From the NCBI RefSeq assembly GCF_000429625.1, contig NZ_AUCF01000021.1, positions 52,210 to 116,209 on the forward strand: DNA of 64,000 nt, read 5' to 3'. The stretch's first letter is position 1; each line of letters begins with the position of its first letter. This DNA is from Azospirillum halopraeferens DSM 3675 (GTDB lineage: Bacteria; Pseudomonadota; Alphaproteobacteria; Azospirillales; Azospirillaceae). The position numbers and the translations under genes are program-made. Below, in pieces: positions 58,030-64,000 of this stretch. The notes under the pieces were generated by a model. That model saw nothing but the letters and a program-made list of their open reading frames with translations, did no database searches and was not told the origin of the DNA.

Positions 58030-59910
58030 TCACTCCGGATCGGCGGCGGCGAGGTCTTCGGGGGTGTCGGATTCGGCGGCGGTCGCCTTGGTGCCGTAGC
58101 GCTGGTGGTAGTAGCCGACGGCGAAGCGGCCCTGGTCCTCCAGCCGCAGGTGGCGGGGCAGGGTCATGTCCAGCGCCCCCATGATGTCGCCGATCTCGCG
58201 TTCGAACCACACGGCCAGGCCGCCGGTGCGGCTGTCCTTGCGCAGCACGGCCAGATGGTGGTTGGCGTTGCGCAGCAGCAGCGGGAACACGCTGGCCGGC
58301 GTCGCCGAGGCGGCGCCGAAATAGCGGTCGCGGATGCTGGCGTTGACCCGCCCCAGGGCGGCGCGCTGGACTCCCTCCAGCACGGCGAACAGCCGCCCCA
58401 GCCGGTAGGCCGGGTCGGTCTGGTTGCGGTCGAGGCTCACGGGCACCTCCTTCGCTTCGTAAGTGGACGCGTCGAGCCCGCGCGCCTCGCGGTCGCGGCG
58501 GATGCGGACGTCGCGCTGGATGACGGCCTTGCAGATGGCGGCGCGCGCGCCGGTGATGGGGTCGCCGGCGCGGATGCGCCGGATCACGGCGGCCAGCAGG
58601 GCGCGGGGGTAGCGCCCGCCGGTCAGCACGGCGCGCACCAGCTCGCCCCCCAGCAGCGGCGGGATGTTGTCCGCCTTCTCCTGAAGGGCGGCGGGGAACA
58701 GCAGGGCACGGACCGCCGGCGGACCCTTCCAGGGGGACGGGTCGATCTTCAGGTCCGCCCAGTGGTCGTGCAGCCGCGCCGCCAGGTCGCGCAGCGTCGT
58801 CCGGTGCCAGAAGCGCACCGACAGGCGGGCGGCGTTGGGGGCGAGGCCCAGGATGTGGAAGCGGGTGCCGGGATCGAACTCCGGGTCGATCTCCTCCACC
58901 GCGCGGCCGGCGGCGATCTGCTCCAGCGCCTCGCGCAGCTTGCGCGTCTCCTCCGCGTCGGCGCGGGCCTCGGCACGGGCAACGCGCGGGTCGTCGGGCG
59001 GGCGCGGCGGCTCCAGCGCGGCGTGGACCAGCGCCTCGGCGCGCTGCGCCTTCTCCTCGCCGGCCGCGGCGTCGGCCCAGAACGCGGTGGAGGCGTCGGC
59101 GATCTGCACCCGGTTGCGGCTGTCGCGGTCCAGCAGGTGGTTCAGCGCCACGCCGTAGTTGCGCGCCGCCATCTCCGACACCGGCGCGTTGTCCCCCTGC
59201 TCCTTGCCGTAGGAGGTGAAGGCGTCGAGGTTGAAGGACACCAGCGAGGCGCCCGACGTCCGGGCGCCCCACACCCCCTTGATCGCCGGGTGCAGCCGCG
59301 CCACCGGGCCCGTCAGGCCGCTGACGAGGCACATGCCCTGTGCGCCGCCGTGACCCGCCCGGTGCCGCTCCCACACCAGCCGGGCGGCGGGCCGGTCGTG
59401 GACGAAGCGGGGGCGGCCACGCTCGTCCCGGTCGCCGTCGAGACGGAAGACCAGGTTCTGGTCCATCATCTCCGCCGTGAAGGGGGATGCGGCGACGGCC
59501 TCCGGCGTCCGGATCCGCAGGAAGGCCAGCACCGCCCGCAGGCCGTCGTCGTCGGTGTCGGCCAGGAGGCGTTCGTGGAACTCGCGAAAGGCGGCGGCGT
59601 GGGCGGGATAGTCCGCCACGCCGGTGCCGCCCTTGGCCGTGCCGATGCCCAGCACGTACTTGCTGTTGTCCCACAGGAAGAAGGGCGGCGGCTTGGTGCC
59701 GGAGCGCTTGGCCGACTCCGGCACGGTCATCCGCCGGCCGGTGCGCTTGCGCCCGTCGCCGGTGCGCAGGTCGAGGACCGCCACGGGTTCCCCCGCGTAC
59801 GACAGGGTGATGGCGAAGCCGATGGTTTCGGTGGAGAAGCCGACGGGGGCGACGTCGCCGCGCGCCTCCAGCCGGCGGTAATGGGCGTCGAGGGCGGACA
59901 GGATGGTCAC
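58030..59910 (-). CDS. cas8c: Type I-C large subunit Cas8c (Csd1)
   Basis: 626 residues. LSALDAHYRRLEARGDVAPVGFSTETIGFAI and SGTKPPPFFLWDNSKYVLGI near residue 68 are Csd1 features. In type I-C the mRNA also yields a small subunit (Cas11c) from an internal start in the 3' third; I did not identify that start with certainty. Cas8c recognises the PAM. It overlaps cas5c by 4 bp. Confidence 0.96.
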   Translation of the reverse strand: MTILSALDAHYRRLEARGDVAPVGFSTETIGFAITLSYAGEPVAVLDLRTGDGRKRTGRRMTVPESAKRSGTKPPPFFLWDNSKYVLGIGTAKGGTGVADYPAHAAAFREFHERLLADTDDDGLRAVLAFLRIRTPEAVAASPFTAEMMDQNLVFRLDGDRDERGRPRFVHDRPAARLVWERHRAGHGGAQGMCLVSGLTGPVARLHPAIKGVWGARTSGASLVSFNLDAFTSYGKEQGDNAPVSEMAARNYGVALNHLLDRDSRNRVQIADASTAFWADAAAGEEKAQRAEALVHAALEPPRPPDDPRVARAEARADAEETRKLREALEQIAAGRAVEEIDPEFDPGTRFHILGLAPNAARLSVRFWHRTTLRDLAARLHDHWADLKIDPSPWKGPPAVRALLFPAALQEKADNIPPLLGGELVRAVLTGGRYPRALLAAVIRRIRAGDPITGARAAICKAVIQRDVRIRRDREARGLDASTYEAKEVPVSLDRNQTDPAYRLGRLFAVLEGVQRAALGRVNASIRDRYFGAASATPASVFPLLLRNANHHLAVLRKDSRTGGLAVWFEREIGDIMGALDMTLPRHLRLEDQGRFAVGYYHQRYGTKATAAESDTPEDLAAADPE

Positions 59911-60578
59911 GACCGCACCTCCGCGTCCGTCAGGGGCGGGACGTCCAGCACGCCGTTGCGCAGGGCGGCCCGGAAGAACAGCGACTCGCCGCCGCCGTCA
60001 TGGTTGATGTCCAGCAGCATCCAGCCGAGATCGCGGTCGCGCTGGTCGTCGGGCAGGGCGTGCGGCGGCACCGCCCCCTCCAGCAGCTCGAAGTCGGCCG
60101 GGAACTCGCGGGTGCCCAGGCAGGGCTGGTGGAAGCACTGGCCGGCCGCCGCCCGGCGGTTGAACATGTCCAGGTGCTTGCCGGGGTTGTCGTCGGGGCC
60201 GGCCTTGGGCGTCAGGGTGAAGTGCGCCTCGATGACGTAGTCGACGTGGACCAGGATGGTGGCGGCGCGCTGCTGCCGGTCGGCCGCGGCGTCGTGGTGC
60301 AGCCCGTCGGGCGTGCCCGCCTTCATGGCCCGGCGCACGTTGGCCACGGGCACCTTGTGCCCCACCTCGTTGCGCCGGATCGATTGGAAGCGGATCGGCG
60401 CCAGCACATGGATGCGGTCGATCGCCCAGCGGATCGCCGGCTTCCAGTGGATCGCCTCCAGAATGCCGCGCGCCGCCGACGGGGTGATCACGTCGTAGGA
60501 CACGCGCTCGACCTTCATCTCGGGCCGCGTGAAGCAGGCGCGCGGGCCCGACACGCGCAACTTGATGCCGTACGGCAT
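59907..60578 (-). CDS. cas5c: Type I-C crRNA-processing Cas5c (Csd5/Cas5d)
   Basis: 223 residues. GIKLRVSGPRACFTRPEMKVERVSYDVITPSAARGILEAIHWKPAI is the Cas5d N-terminal RAMP region, which includes the Tyr/Lys/His residues used to cut the repeat in type I-C (no cas6 is present, as expected). ATG 60578 chosen over an upstream ATG at 60629, since the family begins here. Confidence 0.96.
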   Translation of the reverse strand: MPYGIKLRVSGPRACFTRPEMKVERVSYDVITPSAARGILEAIHWKPAIRWAIDRIHVLAPIRFQSIRRNEVGHKVPVANVRRAMKAGTPDGLHHDAAADRQQRAATILVHVDYVIEAHFTLTPKAGPDDNPGKHLDMFNRRAAAGQCFHQPCLGTREFPADFELLEGAVPPHALPDDQRDRDLGWMLLDINHDGGGESLFFRAALRNGVLDVPPLTDAEVRS

Positions 60579-60755
60579 GGGCGGTGGCCTCCGGACGGTT
60601 GGGAGGATTGGCGGCTGATGATTGTGCATCTACCGAGATGCGGCAAGGATCATTGGTCTCTCTTTGAGAGAGTTTCCCCCGATCATTCACCCACTATCTG
60701 CGCGATGTCCCTTCCCCGGCTCCGCCGGGAGAGGAAGATGTTGACGGCAATCGGG
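60579..60755 (-). promoter_or_regulatory. cas3-cas5c gap with small inverted repeat
   Basis: 177 bp, less GC-rich than its surroundings, unlike the few-base gaps in the rest of the operon. On the minus strand it has ACTCTCTCAAAGAGAGACC, a 6-bp-arm hairpin, followed by AT-richer sequence. A separate promoter for cas5c-cas2 is plausible but not proven. Confidence 0.45.
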
Positions 60756-63083
60756 TCAGAACAGCCCGCGCTCCACCGACCGGTACTCCGGATCGTCCCA
60801 GTCCAGGCCGCTTTCGGTGTCGTAGAGGTCGCCGTTGTCCAGCACGACGAACTGCTCCCCGAACCGGTCCGGCCGCACGGGGTGGGCCGCGCCGGCGCGG
60901 AGCAGGCGGTCGCGGGCGCTGCGGGGGATCTGGACGAGATAGGGTTGCAGGCCGCGGGCGATGGCCCCGGGCAGGGGGGCGTGGTCCAGGCGGTCCAGCA
61001 GGGCCGCGATCTCCGCCGCGGCCGGGCCGTAGGGGACGATCACCGGAAGCTGGGTGTCCGCGATGATGCGGAAGGCGGCGGCGATGTCGGCGTAGGGAAT
61101 GTCCAGGCTGCGATCGCATTCCAGCAGGGCGGCGAGGATGCCCTTGTGTCCCCCCACCTCGGCCGAGTCGAGACGGCAGGTCCCTTGGCGCCAGTTGCCG
61201 GCGCGCTGCCAGTAGACGCGATCGAAGTACGCGTGCAGCACGTCCAGGCCCAGCGGGTCGGCGTCGCCGGCGATGCGCAGGATGTCCCGCGCGGCGTCGA
61301 TCAGGGGTTTCAATTCGCCGGGCGGCTCGTGGCCCTCGTCGGGGGCGGGCTCGAAGATGAAGACCCGGCCGCCCTCGCGGCCGAGGTGGCCGTGGCGGTT
61401 GCAGCGGCCGGCGGCCTGGGCGATGGAGTCGAGGCCGGCAAAGGCGCGGTAGACCACGGGGAAATCCACGTCCACCCCCGCCTCGATCAGCGAGGTGGCG
61501 ACCAGCAGCACCGGGCGCTTGTGCACGAGGTCGTCGCGCACCGCCGCCAGCACGGCGCGGCGGTGGGCGGCGCACAGGGCGGTGGTCAGCAGGCGCGCGC
61601 CGGGGGCATGGCGCCGCTTCAGCGCGCGGAACAGGTCACGGGCGTGGCGGCGGTTGTTGACGATCACCAGCGCCGTGCCGTCCTTTTCGAGCCGGTCGGC
61701 CAGGTCCTCGACACCCAGCGGTTCGGGGCAGCGGGTGACGGTGACCCGCTTCAGCTCGTCGTGCAGCTCTTCCGGGTCGGGGGCCAGTTCGCGCACATCC
61801 TCCAGCCCGTCGTCGAAGCCATCCTGCGCGCGCACCGCCGGCTGGGTGGCGGTGCACAGCACCACCGAACAGCCGTAGTCGGCGGCCAGCGTGCGCAGCG
61901 CTTCCAGGCAGGGGCGCAGGAAGGGCAGGGGCAGGGTCTGCGCCTCGTCCAGCACGATGACCGAGCCGGCGATGTTGTGCAGCTTGCGGCAGCGGGCGGG
62001 GCGGGCGGCGAACAGGCTTTCGAAGAACTGCACGGCGGTGGTGACCACCACCGGGGCGTCCCAGTTCTCCGCCGCCAGGCGCAGCTTGGCGCCGCCGTCC
62101 CGCGCCTCGTCGTCGGTGCCCGCACCTTTCGCGGCGGCAGGGCCGGGGTCGAAGGCGCTGTGGTGCTCCAGCACCGCATCGTCGCCCAGGGCGGCGCGGA
62201 AGACCTCGGCCGTCTGCTCCACGATGGAGGTGAAGGGGATGACGTACAGCACGCGGCGCAGGCCGGGGTGGCGGGCCGCGTGCTCCAGCGCGAAGGCGAG
62301 CGAGGTCAGCGTCTTGCCGCCGCCGGTCGGCACGGTCAGCGAGAACAGGCCGGGCGGCAGCGCGGCCTGCGCCACCACCGCGTCCAGGACGCGGGCGCGC
62401 AGGGCGTTGACCGGGCTGAGCGGCCGGTCCGGGGCGGGCCGCATCGCGGCGAGGCGGGGGGCCAGCCGGTCGCGCAGCATCGCCGGCGTGAGGGGCGAGC
62501 CGCGCTCCACCTCCCCGCCGTCCTGCGACCGGTAGAAGCGCTCCGTCTCCAGATAGTCGGCGTCGACCAGGCAGGAGAACAGCATGCGGCCCAGCAGGGA
62601 GGCGGCCAGCGGCGCCGAATCGGGGTCGCGGCGGCGGGCGGCCAGCGCCTTCCCGACGGCGTCGGCCGCCGGCGGGTCGATGCCGGCGGGCAGGCGGGGG
62701 GCGGCCGTACCCTTCAGCCGGTCCTTCAGCGGCGTCGGGCCGGCACCGGGACGGCTGGCGTTGGCCAGACCGGCGTGATGGCCGGCGATGCCGAAGGCCA
62801 GCAGCCGCCCGTCGGTCCGGCCATAGCGCTCCACGGCCAGCACGGCCCCGGCGGCGGAATGGTCGGGGCTCTTGCCCGTGCCGCGGATGTACGCCTGGAA
62901 GGCGGGCGCCGCCTTGCCCAGGTCGTGCAGCAGCCCCATGGCGCGCGCCGGCTCGGCGCAGCCGAACGGGGCGGCGAAGGCCGCGGCGCGCCCGGCCACC
63001 GCGTACAGATGGTCGGCCAGCGGTTCCCAGGTGCTCTCGTCACGGTCGCGCACGGTGTGGGCGTACAGCGGGGATGCGGGCAT
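60756..63083 (-). CDS. cas3: Cas3 helicase-nuclease
   Basis: 775 residues with HD nuclease and SF2 helicase. HD site LLHDLGKAAPAFQAYI (H53-D54) and GIAGHHAGLAN near residue 99. Helicase motif I VPTGGGKTLTSLAF (251-264), DEAQ box LDEAQTLPL (378-386), motif VI region AQAAGRCNRHG. ATG 63083 excludes an Arg-rich upstream reading. It degrades target DNA after Cascade binding. The first gene of the cas operon, intact. Confidence 0.97.
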   Translation of the reverse strand: MPASPLYAHTVRDRDESTWEPLADHLYAVAGRAAAFAAPFGCAEPARAMGLLHDLGKAAPAFQAYIRGTGKSPDHSAAGAVLAVERYGRTDGRLLAFGIAGHHAGLANASRPGAGPTPLKDRLKGTAAPRLPAGIDPPAADAVGKALAARRRDPDSAPLAASLLGRMLFSCLVDADYLETERFYRSQDGGEVERGSPLTPAMLRDRLAPRLAAMRPAPDRPLSPVNALRARVLDAVVAQAALPPGLFSLTVPTGGGKTLTSLAFALEHAARHPGLRRVLYVIPFTSIVEQTAEVFRAALGDDAVLEHHSAFDPGPAAAKGAGTDDEARDGGAKLRLAAENWDAPVVVTTAVQFFESLFAARPARCRKLHNIAGSVIVLDEAQTLPLPFLRPCLEALRTLAADYGCSVVLCTATQPAVRAQDGFDDGLEDVRELAPDPEELHDELKRVTVTRCPEPLGVEDLADRLEKDGTALVIVNNRRHARDLFRALKRRHAPGARLLTTALCAAHRRAVLAAVRDDLVHKRPVLLVATSLIEAGVDVDFPVVYRAFAGLDSIAQAAGRCNRHGHLGREGGRVFIFEPAPDEGHEPPGELKPLIDAARDILRIAGDADPLGLDVLHAYFDRVYWQRAGNWRQGTCRLDSAEVGGHKGILAALLECDRSLDIPYADIAAAFRIIADTQLPVIVPYGPAAAEIAALLDRLDHAPLPGAIARGLQPYLVQIPRSARDRLLRAGAAHPVRPDRFGEQFVVLDNGDLYDTESGLDWDDPEYRSVERGLF

Positions 63084-63169
63084 CGGCGGTCCGGACGTCG
63101 CGCGGGGGTGGCGGACGATGGTCGCCGAAGGAGGGATGGATGTAAAGCGCCCCTTCCCCTGAGCGCCGA

Positions 63170-63766
63170 TCAGGGCGGCGTTGCGTCGTCCGCCGGGATC
63201 AGCAGGCGGGCGCAGATGGCGCGGGCCTCGTCGAAGGGCGCCACGGCGTGGTCGTGGACCAGCAGGCTGTCGCCGAACACGAAGGAGTAGAAGAGATGGG
63301 CGCGGGCGAACGCCTCCTGCGGCGACAGGCCCATGGCGGCGAACAGGTCGGACACGCAGGCCAGACGCTCCCGGTCCACCGCCGCGACCGCGGCCCTGGC
63401 CTGCTCGTCGTGGCGGGCCCAGTCGCGCACCGCCAGTTCGATGGCCATGCCCCGGGGGTTGCCGCGGTCCATGTAGAGCGACAGCAGCGTGCGCAGCCGC
63501 TCCGGCGGGGTGGCGCCGTCCAGGCGGGTCTGCGCCTTGATCGCCTCGATGCGCCGCTCCCGCCACGACTCCAGCATCGCCGCGGTCAGCGCCGCCCGGT
63601 CGCGGAAATGCCAGTAGAAGCTGCCCTTGGTGACGTGCAGGCGCTTGGCCAGCACCTCCACCCGCACCCCCTCCACCCCGTCCCCGGCCAGGGCGGAGAA
63701 GGCGGCCGACAGCCACGCGTCACGGGTCTTGGCCTTCGCCGCCACGGTCGGGTCATCGGTCGTCAT
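63170..63766 (-). CDS. TetR family transcriptional regulator
   Basis: 198 residues. DNA-binding domain at about 14-60: RDAWLSAAFSALAGDGVEGVRVEVLAKRLHVTKGSFYWHFRDRAAL, the TetR signature with the conserved FYWHF helix. The ligand domain is helical and unspecific. It lies 86 bp upstream of cas3 on the same strand; whether it regulates cas genes is unknown. Confidence 0.9.
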   Translation of the reverse strand: MTTDDPTVAAKAKTRDAWLSAAFSALAGDGVEGVRVEVLAKRLHVTKGSFYWHFRDRAALTAAMLESWRERRIEAIKAQTRLDGATPPERLRTLLSLYMDRGNPRGMAIELAVRDWARHDEQARAAVAAVDRERLACVSDLFAAMGLSPQEAFARAHLFYSFVFGDSLLVHDHAVAPFDEARAICARLLIPADDATPP

Positions 63767-63788
63767 GGGAAACTCCGTTCCGGTCCAC

Positions 63789-63818
63789 GCCCTCCCCCGG
63801 CCGGGACCGGGGGAGGGC
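63789..63818 (-). terminator. Hairpin after etfA
   Basis: Arms GCCCTCCCCCGG (63789-63800) and CCGGGGGAGGGC (63807-63818) pair perfectly, 5 bp past the etfA stop. No clear T-tract. Confidence 0.7.
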
Positions 63819-63823
63819 CGGGA

Positions 63824-64000
63824 TCACCGTAGCGCCCCGGTCAGCTCCGGCACCAGCTTGAAGAGGTCACCCACCAGGCCGTAGTCGGCGACCTGGAAGA
63901 TCGGCGCCTCCTCGTCCTTGTTGATGGCGACGATGACCTTGCTGTCCTTCATGCCGGCCAGGTGCTGGATGGCGCCGGAGATGCCCACGGCGATGTACAG
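63824..64000 (-). CDS. etfA: Electron transfer flavoprotein alpha subunit, 3' end only
   Basis: The minus strand from the window edge reads [20 protein letters not shown], then [21 protein letters not shown] and [15 protein letters not shown] before TGA. This is the FAD-binding C-terminus of ETF alpha (the [10 protein letters not shown] and INKDxxAPIF motifs). The rest lies outside the window. Confidence 0.95.
   Translation of the reverse strand: MYIAVGISGAIQHLAGMKDSKVIVAINKDEEAPIFQVADYGLVGDLFKLVPELTGALR

Noticed and set aside
60000..63290. Plus-strand open frame of 1096 codons across cas5c and cas3
   Set aside because: Antisense to intact cas genes, with low-complexity Gly/Gln/Val/Arg composition typical of high-GC shadows.
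63170..63766. TetR regulator as a dedicated cas regulator
   Set aside because: Same strand and nearby, but no operator-like palindrome was seen before cas3; proximity alone is not enough.

Overview
The window looks like chromosome from a high-GC alphaproteobacterium of the Azospirillum/Rhodospirillales type. The basis is roughly 70% GC by eye, a full-length division and cell-wall (dcw) cluster with mraZ and lpxC at its ends, an FtsZ with a long Ala/Pro-rich linker, and GANTC-type cell-cycle sites upstream of mraZ. This is inference from gene content; no database search was run.

Layout. 1-6.2 kb: a plus-strand polyol/glycan locus (inositol-3-phosphate synthase, phosphatase, two glycosyltransferases, sugar nucleotidyltransferase, methyltransferase, glycosidase-like protein). 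6.7-9.2 kb: a TerC membrane protein and two toxin-antitoxin pairs (HigBA with a damaged HigB, and TacAT). 9.2-27.7 kb: the dcw cluster on the minus strand, read mraZ-rsmH-ftsL-ftsI-murE-mraY-murD-ftsW-murG-murC-murB-ftsQ-ftsA-ftsZ-lpxC. The usual positions of murF (between murE and mraY) and ddl (between murB and ftsQ) hold only tiny overlapping ORFs. 28-41 kb: RNase P RNA, a decayed Uma2 gene, AmpD-type amidase, EamA transporter, ABC-F ATPase, DjlA-like chaperone, acetyltransferase, a fused hydantoinase/oxoprolinase, a methyltransferase and an FAD oxidase. 41-47.4 kb: an alternative complex III locus split into a plus-strand arm (ActA, ActB, ActE) and a minus-strand arm (ActD, ActF), with no ActC.

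49-63 kb: a complete type I-C CRISPR-Cas locus (cas3-cas5c-cas8c-cas7-cas4-cas1-cas2 and ten intact repeats), all transcribed on the minus strand. A 5.16 kb transposon lies at the trailer end of the array. It has 25-bp perfect terminal inverted repeats, an 8-bp target duplication and an IS1595-type transposase. Joining its flanks restores a 34-nt spacer between repeat 1 and a half-degenerate terminal repeat, so the element appears to have jumped into a CRISPR spacer. Its cargo includes a lower-GC three-gene module: an RNase H-fold-like protein, a complete eukaryote-like Ser/Thr kinase and a 63-residue protein. I regard this module as the best candidate for an undescribed system, possibly anti-phage. 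A TetR regulator and the 3' end of etfA close the window.
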